A stretch of DNA of 33,922 nucleotides from JBDSLU01 sp039916225 (GTDB taxonomy: Bacteria; Acidobacteriota; Vicinamibacteria; Vicinamibacterales; Vicinamibacteraceae): assembly GCA_039916225.1 (NCBI GenBank), contig JBDSLU010000201.1, positions 1 through 33,922 of the forward strand. The letters run 5' to 3'. The notes beneath the pieces were generated by a model. It searched no databases. It was not told the origin of the DNA and saw nothing but the letters and a program-made list of their open reading frames with translations. Within the stretch, counting starts at the first letter, position 1. Each line of letters opens with the position of its first letter. Positions 1 to 7,482 of this stretch are shown piece after piece. Both the position numbers and the translations under genes were made by a program.

Positions 1-55
1 AACCCGCGGCCTCCGGAGCCACAGTCCAGCGCTCTACCCCTGAGCTACACCCACC
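1..55 (-). tRNA. tRNA-His (GTG), partial, cut at window start
   Basis: Read on the minus strand from 55 this folds as a tRNA: extra G at position -1 (base 55), 7-nt acceptor strand (54-48), T8-A9, a D arm with GCTC/GAGC stem, an anticodon stem CTGGA/TCCGG enclosing the loop CTGTGGC, a variable loop, and the first half of the T stem. The anticodon GTG lies at 22-20. The extra 5' G is the identity element of tRNA-His and supports the call. The 3' half of the T arm and the acceptor are beyond the window edge. Confidence 0.9.
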
Positions 56-132
56 ATAAGGGGCCGCGCGGCCGAAAGCCGCAGCGGGGTGGGCCGTCCA
101 CAGTCAGGTGCGTGAGACCGGCCCGAGGCCGG

Positions 133-138
133 AGTATA
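133..138 (-). promoter_or_regulatory. Putative -10 box for tRNA-His
   Basis: The minus strand reads TATACT, a 5/6 match to the bacterial -10 consensus, about 78 bases upstream of the tRNA 5' end. A perfect 6-bp hairpin (118-123 with 127-132) lies just downstream and would sit near the start site. No clear -35 is visible. The rest of the 56-282 gap holds a 12-bp GC palindrome (62-73) and no supported gene. Confidence 0.4.
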
Positions 139-282
139 GCATCCCGGCCCGTCCGTCCGGCCATCGGGCGGAACCTTGGCGGAAACCCGCTGTCTAACGC
201 TGCACGAAGGCCTTCGTGACGTTCCCACCCGGCGACCGGACGCGCCCATAGGCGCGCCGTGCGCCTCGACACGGAGGCTGCC

Positions 283-1011
283 ATGTCCCACGAACTGTTC
301 CACGACGTCACCGACACCCGTCCCCGCGCCGGCCGCGCCGCCGGCGGTACCCTCGCCGTCTCGATCGTCGCGCATGCGCTCGTCCTCGCGGCTGTCATCG
401 TGGTGCCGCTGCTCGCCAAGGACGCCTTGCCCGATTTGCCGTGGAACGAGAGCGTCCCGGTGTCCGTGCGTGACGTGATGCCGCCACCCCCGGCACCGGC
501 GCCACCGATTGACCGCACACGTTCGACGACGCCCCAACCGACGCAGAACGCCGCCCCAGTGGAGCCTCAAGACGGGATCCGTGACGAAGTCGAGCATCCG
601 CTGACGACCAACTTCACCGTCGGTGTCGATCCTGCGACCTTCGATGGCGTGCCGGACGGTCTCGTCGGCGGCACCGGTGACGCGGTGCCGCAGCCGCCGA
701 CTCCACCTCCCCCCGCACCGCAGAAGCCGGTGCGCGTCACCTCGATCAACATGCCGGCGAAGATCCACGACCTCGCGCCGATCTACCCGGCCATCGCGCA
801 GAAGGCCAACATCGAGGGCATCGTGATCATCGAAGCCGTGATCGCCGTCGACGGGTCGGTGCGCGACGCGCGCGTGCTGAAATCGGTGGCCCTGCTCGAT
901 CGCGCGGCGCTCGACGCGGTGAAGCAGTGGCGCTACGCGCCAACGCGCCTCAATGGCGTCGCCGTGCCGGTGATCGTGACGGTGACTGTACAGTTTCGCT
1001 TGCAGCGCTAG
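283..1011 (+). CDS. TonB family energy transducer
   Basis: This 242-aa protein resembles TonB, which couples inner-membrane proton motive force to TonB-dependent outer-membrane receptors. It has an N-terminal membrane anchor at about residues 23-45 carrying the TonB-type SxxxH motif (S27, H31), a proline-rich periplasmic spacer (about 63-75 and 140-152), and a C-terminal TonB domain from about residue 160, with a YPAIAQKA segment and an AVKQWRYAP segment typical of the family. The ATG at 283 is preceded by GGAGG at 273-277, so it is preferred over an in-frame GTG at 259. No ExbB/ExbD genes or receptor lie next to it, so its partners must be encoded elsewhere. Confidence 0.9.
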   Translation: MSHELFHDVTDTRPRAGRAAGGTLAVSIVAHALVLAAVIVVPLLAKDALPDLPWNESVPVSVRDVMPPPPAPAPPIDRTRSTTPQPTQNAAPVEPQDGIRDEVEHPLTTNFTVGVDPATFDGVPDGLVGGTGDAVPQPPTPPPPAPQKPVRVTSINMPAKIHDLAPIYPAIAQKANIEGIVIIEAVIAVDGSVRDARVLKSVALLDRAALDAVKQWRYAPTRLNGVAVPVIVTVTVQFRLQR

Positions 1012-1021
1012 CGTGGATGGG

Positions 1022-1027
1022 TAGAGT
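1022..1027 (+). promoter_or_regulatory. Putative -10 box, leaderless start for the oxidoreductase at 1036
   Basis: TAGAGT (4/6 match) ends 8 bases before the ATG at 1036, and there is no purine-rich Shine-Dalgarno in the gap. If used, transcription would begin at or within a few bases of the start codon. The box is weak on its own; it gains support from similar spacing at several other genes here. Confidence 0.35.
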
Positions 1028-1035
1028 AGAGCGCG

Positions 1036-2124
1036 ATGATTCGAGTCGCGCTGATCGGCACCGGCGGCATTGCCCTCGCCAACCACGTTCCCGGCGTCGC
1101 ACTCTGTTCCGAGGCACGCATCGTCGCCTTGTGCGACGTCAACCCGGTGGCGCTCGAGCGCGCGGCGCAAGCCACCGGGGTTTCCCGTACGACGACGGAT
1201 CCGTTCGAGATCGCCCGCGACGCCGGCGTCGACGCGGTGATCATCGCCACGCCCAATCGCGTCCATCACGACATTGCGCTGGCCGCGATCGGCACGGGCA
1301 AGCACGTGCTGTGCGAGAAGCCGATCGCGATGACCGTGCCCGAGGCGCGCGAGATGGTCGACGCGGCCGAGGCGGCGGGCATCGTCCACATGACGGCGTT
1401 CACCTATCGCTTCGTTCCGGCGATGCGCTACTTGAGGCACCTGGTGTCTTCGGGCGCACTCGGTGACCCGGTGCATTTCCGCGCCCAGCGTTTCCAGGAC
1501 TGGGGCCGGCGCGATCTCGCGTGGCGGCAGCTGAAGGCCGAGGCCGGCACCGGCGAACTCGGCGACATGCTTTCGCACCGGCTCGACTATGGTCATCACC
1601 TGATCGGACCGTTCGCCAAGATCAGCGCGCTGATGCACCGCGTCTACGACACGCGCATCGACGCCGAGGGCGTCTCGCACCCGGCCGACGTCGACGACTG
1701 GGTGGCGTGCATCGGGACGTTCCGGCAGGGGGCGACCGCTTGCCTCGAGAGCACCAAGGTGGCGACCGGGCGTGGCGACGGCGCCACTGGACACGATCTG
1801 TGCGAGATCAACGGGACCGGCGCCAGCGCCAGCTATCGCCTCGGCGATCCGCACGGCGTGCAGATGGGCCGCAAGAGCGGCCGCTTCGAGCGCGTCGCGG
1901 TGCCGGAGAGCTTCTGGGTCGAGCCCGGATCACCGCGCGACCCGCGCGCCGGCGACCCGCTCCAGGTCTTCCGCTACGACCAGACGTGGCGCTTCCTTCA
2001 GTCGATCCTCGACGGTTCGCCGGTCGGGCCGTCGTTCCGGGCTGGGCTCGAGTCGCAGATCGTGATGGCCGCGATCGAGCGGTCCGCGGCGACCGGCGAG
2101 ACGGTGACCATCGAACCGGTGTGA
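1036..2124 (+). CDS. Gfo/Idh/MocA family oxidoreductase (cytoplasmic)
   Basis: The 362-aa product is a probable NAD(P)-dependent sugar or inositol dehydrogenase-like enzyme. Its N-terminus holds a Rossmann dinucleotide-binding motif (GTGGIA, residues 8-13), followed by the family's IIATPN and CEKP segments; E94-K95-P96 is the conserved EKP motif whose lysine takes part in catalysis in characterised members. The C-terminal half is the alpha/beta substrate domain. There is no signal peptide, unlike the second member of the family at 2992. It starts 24 bases after tonB. The substrate cannot be read from the sequence. Confidence 0.88.
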   Translation: MIRVALIGTGGIALANHVPGVALCSEARIVALCDVNPVALERAAQATGVSRTTTDPFEIARDAGVDAVIIATPNRVHHDIALAAIGTGKHVLCEKPIAMTVPEAREMVDAAEAAGIVHMTAFTYRFVPAMRYLRHLVSSGALGDPVHFRAQRFQDWGRRDLAWRQLKAEAGTGELGDMLSHRLDYGHHLIGPFAKISALMHRVYDTRIDAEGVSHPADVDDWVACIGTFRQGATACLESTKVATGRGDGATGHDLCEINGTGASASYRLGDPHGVQMGRKSGRFERVAVPESFWVEPGSPRDPRAGDPLQVFRYDQTWRFLQSILDGSPVGPSFRAGLESQIVMAAIERSAATGETVTIEPV

Positions 2125-2182
2125 GTCGACCGGGCGCGGACGGGCGACCGCTATCGCCCGCCAGTGCACGGAACACCACATT

Positions 2183-2863
2183 GTGGCCAAGCCCTTGAAA
2201 GATAAGGCTGTGTTGGCCCTGCGCCAGCTGTGTGCCGATTGTCGGAACGTGCACACGGTACTCAGCCTCGCCTTCATCACCTTGACCGCGCAGATCGCCG
2301 GTTCACCGGTCCCGGCCGAGATGTTCACGATGGCCGCGCCGGTCCTGCCGGCCGACGGCGCCGCGGACACCTCGCCGCAGAGCTACCAGTTCGCGGGCAC
2401 CCGTTGGGGCGCCTCGGTCGCGGAGACGCGGGCGTCGCTGGCGGCGCACGGCTTCCAGTTCGAGGAGGAAGCGGACGGCGGCGACCTGGTGTTCCTCGGC
2501 CAGCTGAACGACCGGCCGGCCATCGTCATCGCCCTGTTCGGGGAGCGCGGCCTGACCAAGGTCCTCGTCTCCCTTCCGACCGAGGAAGGCTCGACGATGG
2601 GCGTCTACCGCGAGATGCGGAAGGTGCTGAGCGGCGAATACGGCAACCCGGCGCTCGAAGTGGAGCGCTACGCCTACCCGTTCGCCAACGGCCAGCACAT
2701 CGGCTACGAAATGACTGCCCTGCGCACCGGCAAGGCCACCATTGGCGCCAAGTGGGAGACCAACGGCGAGAACCTCGGCATCAAGATCACGGAAGGGCTG
2801 ATGGTCGCGGCCCACTACGAATCGCCCGGCTGGGCCATCGACGCCGAACGCCGGCGTCAGTGA
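2183..2863 (+). CDS. Conserved-looking hypothetical protein, possibly exported
   Basis: I do not recognise this 226-aa protein. Codon usage and length support a real gene between two oxidoreductase genes on the same strand. A hydrophobic stretch at about residues 25-42 (VLSLAFITLTAQIAG) could be a signal peptide or anchor. The following domain begins near residue 68 with YQFAGTRWG and contains alternating strands and helices (for example AIVIALFGERGLTKVLVSLP). The start is uncertain: GTG at 2183 gives the longest form, and an internal GTG 24 bases later would place the hydrophobic stretch nearer the N-terminus. No Shine-Dalgarno decides between them. Confidence 0.6.
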   Translation: MAKPLKDKAVLALRQLCADCRNVHTVLSLAFITLTAQIAGSPVPAEMFTMAAPVLPADGAADTSPQSYQFAGTRWGASVAETRASLAAHGFQFEEEADGGDLVFLGQLNDRPAIVIALFGERGLTKVLVSLPTEEGSTMGVYREMRKVLSGEYGNPALEVERYAYPFANGQHIGYEMTALRTGKATIGAKWETNGENLGIKITEGLMVAAHYESPGWAIDAERRRQ

Positions 2864-2908
2864 CGGCTGGCGGCGGCCTCCCCGGCCGCCGCGGCCCGCT
2901 CCTCGCGG

Positions 2909-2914
2909 TATACT
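2909..2914 (+). promoter_or_regulatory. Putative -10 box for the secreted oxidoreductase
   Basis: TATACT (5/6 match) lies about 77 bases before the GTG start at 2992 in the gap after the stop codon at 2863. The core GTATAC is itself palindromic. No good -35 is visible 16-18 bases upstream. Transcription from here would give a leader of about 70 bases that contains the hairpin at 2954-2982. Confidence 0.5.
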
Positions 2915-2953
2915 CCACCTTCTTCACGGGTTTCCGGGTGTGCGTTCCGACCG

Positions 2954-2982
2954 CCTGCGGGCGGCATCTGCGCGCCCGCAGG
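2954..2982 (+). promoter_or_regulatory. Hairpin overlapping the ribosome binding site of the oxidoreductase mRNA
   Basis: The arms CCTGCGGGCG (2954-2963) and CGCCCGCAGG (2973-2982) are a perfect 10-bp inverted repeat with a 9-base loop. The last bases of the right arm are part of the Shine-Dalgarno AGGAGG (2980-2985) of the gene starting at 2992. In RNA this stem would hide half of the ribosome binding site. The structure is seen; a regulatory role is inference. Confidence 0.6.
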
Positions 2983-2991
2983 AGGTGTGTG

Positions 2992-4494
2992 GTGGCAGGC
3001 AACGACAACGCTCGCGAGATCTCGCGGCGGCAATTCACGGCAACGCTGGGCGCGGTTGCGGGTCTCACGGCAGGGGCGAACCTGCTGACGCCGACCGAGG
3101 TGAGTGCGGCGCCGCACATCAATCCGCGGATCATCGGTGCCAACGATCGCGTCGTGGTCGCCAGCATCGGCGTCCGCGGGCAGGGCAACTCGGTCAAGCG
3201 CGGCTTCGCCAAGCTGGCCAACGTCGAGATCAAGACGCTCTGTGACGTCGACGAGAACGTCGGCCGGATGCGGCTCGAGGACAAGTCGCTCGCCGACGTC
3301 GCCAGCTACAAGCCGGGCTACGAGCAGGACCTCCGCAAGGTCTTCGGCGACAAGGACGTCGACGCGGTCATCATCGCGACGCCCAACCACTGGCACGCCC
3401 TCGCCACCATCTGGGGCCTGCAGGCGGGCAAGCACGTCTACGTCGAGAAGCCGGCCAGCCACACCGTCGTCGAAGGCCGCCGCATGGTGCAAGCCCAGGC
3501 GCGCTACAAGAAGATCGTCCAGGTCGGCACGATGAACCGCAGCCGGCCGGCGGTGATCAAGGCCATCGACTTCATCAAGAGCGGCGGCATCGGCAAGGTC
3601 TACATGGGCCGCGGCCTGTGCTTCAAGCCGCGCCCCGGCATCGGCAAGTATCCGGACGGCCCGATGCAGCCGGGCGAGCAGTACAAGCTCAACGAGGCGA
3701 CCACCACGATCGAGCCGGCCTACGACGCGGCCTATCTGGCCAAGGTCGATTACGACCTCTGGCTTGGTCCGGCGCCGCTGAAGCCGTTCAACCGCAACCG
3801 CTTCCACTACAACTGGCACTGGCACTGGGACTTCGGTAACGGCGATACCGGCAACCAGGGGCCGCACCAGTTCGACATCGCGCGCTGGGGGCTCGGCAAG
3901 CAGGAGCACCCGGTCAAGATCAAGTCGTCCGGTGGCTACTTCGGGCCGGCCGCCTCGCAGGAAACGCCGGACCTGCAGACGACGTCCTACGAGTACGCCG
4001 ACGGCGTGATCATGGAGTTCGCGACGCGCGGCCAGGCGACCAACGCCGAAGGGCCGGTCGAGATCGGCAACATCTTCTACGGCTCGGAGGGCTACCTCTG
4101 GATCGACGCCGACGGCCGGCAGTGGCAGTCGTTCCTCGGCCGCAAGATGGAGAAGGGACCGGGCTGGGATGCCGCGACGGCCGGCGCGACGGGCAGCGAC
4201 CCGCGCGTGCTGACCAGCATCGAGTACCCGCACTACCAGAACTTCATCGACGCCATCCGCGCCGACGATCCGAAGCTGCTGACGTGCAACGTGCTCGAAG
4301 GGCACCTGTCCTCGGCGCTGCCGCACCTGGCCAACATCTCCTACCGGGTCGGCCGGGCGTTGACGTTCGATCCCAAGAACGAGACGATCGTCGGCGACAA
4401 GGACGCCAGCGCGCTGCTGACGCGGACGTATCGCAAGGGCTTCGAGCTGCCGTCCATCAGCGGTGGCGCCGGCACCTCGAACAACAACGGATAG
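2992..4494 (+). CDS. Tat-secreted Gfo/Idh/MocA family oxidoreductase
   Basis: The 500-aa product is an exported member of the Gfo/Idh/MocA family, of the kind found in polymer-degrading acidobacteria, planctomycetes and Bacteroidota. The N-terminus has a twin-arginine motif (SRRQFTATLG) and a hydrophobic stretch ending near VSAA, consistent with folded export with bound cofactor. The Rossmann fold follows (ASIGVRGQGNS), then IIATPNHWH and the conserved E152-K153-P154. Long C-terminal domains contain a Trp/His-rich segment (NWHWHWDFGNGDTGNQGPHQ) typical of this secreted subgroup. GTG at 2992 is chosen because AGGAGG at 2980-2985 is 6 bases away; GTG at 2989 is the alternative. The substrate is probably a sugar or glycoside but is unproven. 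Confidence 0.9.
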   Translation: MAGNDNAREISRRQFTATLGAVAGLTAGANLLTPTEVSAAPHINPRIIGANDRVVVASIGVRGQGNSVKRGFAKLANVEIKTLCDVDENVGRMRLEDKSLADVASYKPGYEQDLRKVFGDKDVDAVIIATPNHWHALATIWGLQAGKHVYVEKPASHTVVEGRRMVQAQARYKKIVQVGTMNRSRPAVIKAIDFIKSGGIGKVYMGRGLCFKPRPGIGKYPDGPMQPGEQYKLNEATTTIEPAYDAAYLAKVDYDLWLGPAPLKPFNRNRFHYNWHWHWDFGNGDTGNQGPHQFDIARWGLGKQEHPVKIKSSGGYFGPAASQETPDLQTTSYEYADGVIMEFATRGQATNAEGPVEIGNIFYGSEGYLWIDADGRQWQSFLGRKMEKGPGWDAATAGATGSDPRVLTSIEYPHYQNFIDAIRADDPKLLTCNVLEGHLSSALPHLANISYRVGRALTFDPKNETIVGDKDASALLTRTYRKGFELPSISGGAGTSNNNG

Positions 4495-4510
4495 CACCCG
4501 CTGTTCCCGC

Positions 4511-4546
4511 ACTCCGGAGTCGTCTCACGACGGCTCCGGAGTTTTT
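4511..4546 (+). terminator. Intrinsic terminator after the oxidoreductase gene
   Basis: The arms 4511-4524 and 4529-4542 form a stem of about 14 bp (ACTCCGGAG pairs with CTCCGGAGT, extended inward through one G-T pair) with a 4-base loop, followed immediately by a T run (4542-4546). It begins 16 bases after the stop codon and insulates the downstream sulfate operon. This is the clearest intrinsic terminator in the window. Confidence 0.92.
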
Positions 4547-4635
4547 CTGTACGGCGGCTTCTTGCCGTTGCCACGTTTTCGGGCTTGACGGCGTCATAGT
4601 GAAAACAGCAGGGCAGCACCGCTGCAGAGTCGTGC

Positions 4636-4641
4636 TACGCT
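4636..4641 (+). promoter_or_regulatory. Putative -10 box before the Cys-rich leader ORF
   Basis: TACGCT, preceded by TG at 4633-4634 as in extended -10 elements, ends 9 bases before the ATG of the small ORF at 4651. Transcription from here would give a leaderless or nearly leaderless message for that ORF. It matches the consensus at only 3 of 6 positions and no -35 is evident, so this is tentative. Confidence 0.35.
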
Positions 4642-4650
4642 GACCAGGTC

Positions 4651-4770
4651 ATGAGCGGAGCGCGTTCTCTCTACGCCTATCTGCCGCCCACGGCCCCCGT
4701 CCACGCAGTCGGGGGCACTACGCCCGTTGGCCGCCCGGCCACGGCGTGTTGTCGCTGCACCTGTAAGTAG
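4651..4770 (+). CDS. Candidate cysteine-rich leader peptide upstream of the sulfate transport operon
   Basis: This 39-codon ORF starts with ATG at 4651 and ends with TAG at 4768. Its last codons spell ACCRCTCK: four cysteines within six residues just before the stop, three of them the codon TGT. There is no convincing Shine-Dalgarno. It precedes a porin / sulfate-binding protein / CysTWA operon by 187 bases, with no regulator gene nearby. In actinobacteria, short (often leaderless) ORFs with C-terminal Cys runs control sulfur-assimilation genes by ribosome behaviour at Cys codons; the position, size and composition here match that logic. The remaining leader (4771-4957) contains a small hairpin at 4843-4859 but no obvious T-run terminator, so the coupling mechanism is unclear. 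Translation and function are inference. Confidence 0.55.
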   Translation: MSGARSLYAYLPPTAPVHAVGGTTPVGRPATACCRCTCK

Positions 4771-4957
4771 CTCGCGGTCGCGGCGTCCGCCGCCGGCCCG
4801 GGCCCATCGTTTCCCTAGAACCGTGTTCGCGTGAGCGCCGTGCGGAGGCTCTGTCTCCGTCCGTCCGACTCTCGCCTGTGATCGCCGTCGGCGTGCTGTC
4901 GACAGTGGTCTGTGCCGCCATCGCGATGGACGTGTGTCCGTCGAGGAGTCGAGATCC

Positions 4958-6393
4958 ATGCTCCGTCGTCCGTTCGTCACCGCCGCGCTCGCCGCGCTGG
5001 CCGTTCTTCTCACCGTCGTCGTGCGGCCGGCCGTGGCCCAGACCGCCGCTCCCGCCGGCCAGTCGCCGGCCGCCCAGCCCGCGTCCGAGGCCCCCGCCGA
5101 GCAGACGCCGAAGACGCCTGAAGAAAAGATCCAGGAACTCGATCAGCAGCTGCGCATCCTGGCGCGGCAGATCGAAATCGAGAAGGAGGCGGCGGACGCC
5201 GTCAAGGCGACCGCGCCGGCGTCGCTGCCGGCGCCGGCGGCTTCGAGATCCGCTCGGCCGACAGTGCCTTCCGTGTCCGCATCCGTGGCTACCTGCACGC
5301 CGACAGCCGCTACTACGGGGACGACGACGACAACCGCGGCCTCGACACGTTCGTCGTGCGCCGGGCCCGACCGCTCCTCGAGGCGACGTTCTTCAAGATC
5401 TTCGACTTCCGCATCATGAGCGACTTCGGCGGTGGCACGGCGGTGGTGCAGGACGCCTACCTCGACGCGCGCTTCTCGAAGGTCTTCAACCTGCGCGCTG
5501 GCAAGCAGAAGCCGCCGCTCGGCCAGGAGCGGCTGCTGTCGGCGACCGACATCCTGTTCATCGAGCGCGCGCTGCCGACAGCCCTGGTGCCGAACCGCGA
5601 CGTCGGCGTCCAGGCGTACGGCGACCTGGCGCCGTGGCTCGTCTACAACCTCGGCGTCTTCAACGGCGTCGTCGATGGCGGCAGCGGTGACACCGATGCC
5701 GCCGACAGCAAGGACGTGATCGGCCGCGTCGTCTTCTCGCCGTTCAAGGCCAACACGACGTCGCCCCTGCAGACGCTGCTCTTCGGCGTGGGCGCCAGCG
5801 GCGGCCGCGAGGTCGGGACGCTGGCCGCGCCGGCGCTGGCCCAGGTCCGCAGCGGCGGGCAGCTGGTGTGGTTCCGCTATCGCACCGACGGCACCGCCCC
5901 CAACACGACGATCGCCGACGGCCGGCGCTCGCGCGTCTCGGCGTTCGGGCAGTACTTCCTGGGTCAGCTCGGGCTGCAGGCCGAATACGTGCGATCGCAG
6001 CAGGCCGTGCGGCGCGCCGCGGTCGGCGAGCGCATCGAGCAGGCCTCCTGGCAGGCGACCGGCTCGTGGGTGCTGACCGGCGAGGCCGCGACCGGCCGGG
6101 CGGTCCAGCCGCGCAAGGCGTTCGATCCGTCGAAGGGCGCCTGGGGCGCCTTCGAGATCGTGGCCCGCGCCAACGCGCTGACCGTCGACGACGCGGCGTT
6201 CCCGGTCTTCGCCAACCTCGATCAGGTGGCGCGCCAGGCGACCGCCGGCGGCCTCGGCCTCAACTGGTATCTCCATCGCAACGTGAAGATCGCCGCCGAC
6301 TACGAGCGCACCACGTTCCAGCGCGGCGCCGCCGCCGGGGCCGATCGGCCCGACGAGCACGCCCTCTTCACGCGCTTCCAGATTGCCTTCTAG
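4958..6393 (+). pseudogene. OprP/OprO-type (Porin_O_P) outer-membrane porin gene, frameshifted in this sequence
   Basis: Two reading frames together encode one porin of about 478 residues. The first (from ATG 4958, with GAGGAG at 4943-4948) gives a signal peptide ending near AVAQ, a Pro/Ala-rich linker and a short coiled coil (EEKIQELDQQLRILARQIEIE). The second, open from before 5239 to 6393, gives GFEIRSADSAFRVRIRGYLH and the beta-barrel strands of the Porin_O_P family (for example AGKQKPPLGQERL), ending in an aromatic residue (QIAF). The frame change lies in a GC repeat around 5215-5240 and is equivalent to one missing base. This may be a sequencing error or a real mutation. As first gene of the sulfate operon the porin probably admits sulfate or related anions through the outer membrane. 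Confidence 0.8.
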
Positions 6394-6453
6394 GTGCCCG
6401 CTCAGAACGGGCCGTTCAGCTCGGGCCGTCGTGCCCGGGAAGGTGTGCGCATC

Positions 6454-7482
6454 ATGCGTCGTTCGTTCCTCCTCTCGTCGGTGGCCGCTGTGGCGGCCCT
6501 CCTCGTCGGCGCCGCGCCGGTTGCGGCGCAGGGCAAGCCGGTCACGCTCCTGAACGTGTCCTACGACCCCACCCGGGAGCTCTATCAGGAGATCAACGTC
6601 GCGTTCGCCAAGCAGTGGAAGGCGAAGAGCGGCCAGGACGTGACCATCAACCAGTCGCACGGCGGATCGGGGCGCCAGGCCCGCGCCGTCGTCGACGGTC
6701 TCGAGGCCGACGTCGTCACGCTGGCCCTTGCCTTCGACGTCGACGCGCTCGTCGCGCCCGGCAAGCTCATTCCGGCCAACTGGGCGACGCGGCTGCCCAA
6801 CGCCAGCACACCCTACACGTCGACGATCGTCTTCCTGGTCCGCAAGGGCAACCCGAAGAAGATCAAGGACTGGAACGATCTGGCGCGGCCCGGCCTCGCC
6901 GTGATCACGCCGAATCCAAAGACGTCCGGCGGCGCCCGCTGGAACTACCTGGCCGCCTGGGCCTATGGCCTGAAGGTCTACGGCAACGATGAAGCCAAGA
7001 CCAAGGACTTCCTCAAGAAGATCTTCAAGAACGTGCCGGTGCTGGACACCGGCGCGCGCGGCTCGACCACCACGTTCGTGCAGCGCGGCATCGGCGACGT
7101 GTTCATCTCCTGGGAGAACGAGGCGCTGCTCGCCCGCGCGAAGCTGGGCAAGGACCAGTTCGAGATCATCGTGCCCTCGTTGAGCATCCTGGCCGAGCCG
7201 CCGGTGTCGATCGTCGACAAGGTCGTCGATCGCCGCGGCACGCGCGCGGTGGCGGACGCCTACCTGAAGTTTCTGTGGACGCCCGAAGCGCAGGCGATTG
7301 CCGCCAAGAACTTCTACCGGCCGCGCCTGGAGGCGGAGTTGGCCAGGCACGCGGCGACCTTCCCGAAGCTCGAACTGGTCGACATCCAGAAGTTCGGCGG
7401 CTGGACCGCGGCCCAGGGCAAGCACTTCGCCGACAACGGCGTCTTCGATCAGATCGTCAAGGAAAACCAGGAGGGTCGGTGA
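6454..7482 (+). CDS. sbp: Sulfate ABC transporter periplasmic sulfate-binding protein
   Basis: The 342-aa product is the periplasmic receptor that delivers sulfate (or thiosulfate) to the CysTWA permease. It has a Sec signal peptide ending near AAPVAAQG, then a mature domain starting VTLLNVSYDPTRELY. Family hallmarks include INQSHGGSGRQARAV and NPKTSGGARWNYLAAW, whose Ser, Gly and Trp residues contribute to the oxyanion site in characterised homologues. ATG 6454 follows GGGAAGG at 6437-6443. The gene begins 60 bases after the porin stop and its stop overlaps the cysT start by 4 bases, so it is part of one operon. Sbp and CysP are paralogous, so thiosulfate preference cannot be excluded. Confidence 0.93.
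   Translation: MRRSFLLSSVAAVAALLVGAAPVAAQGKPVTLLNVSYDPTRELYQEINVAFAKQWKAKSGQDVTINQSHGGSGRQARAVVDGLEADVVTLALAFDVDALVAPGKLIPANWATRLPNASTPYTSTIVFLVRKGNPKKIKDWNDLARPGLAVITPNPKTSGGARWNYLAAWAYGLKVYGNDEAKTKDFLKKIFKNVPVLDTGARGSTTTFVQRGIGDVFISWENEALLARAKLGKDQFEIIVPSLSILAEPPVSIVDKVVDRRGTRAVADAYLKFLWTPEAQAIAAKNFYRPRLEAELARHAATFPKLELVDIQKFGGWTAAQGKHFADNGVFDQIVKENQEGR

Noticed and set aside
4585..4590. TTGACG as a -35 element for the sulfate operon
   Set aside because: No reasonable -10 lies 16-18 bases downstream (GCAGGG at the 17-base position), and it is 45 bases from TACGCT.
4771..4957. SAM or other known riboswitch in the sulfate operon leader
   Set aside because: I find no recognisable conserved core of a known sulfur-related riboswitch. 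A covariance-model search would be decisive.
5210..5242. Programmed -1 ribosomal frameshift in the porin gene
   Set aside because: No slippery heptamer or downstream stimulatory structure is seen; the switch falls in a GC repeat, which fits an indel better.
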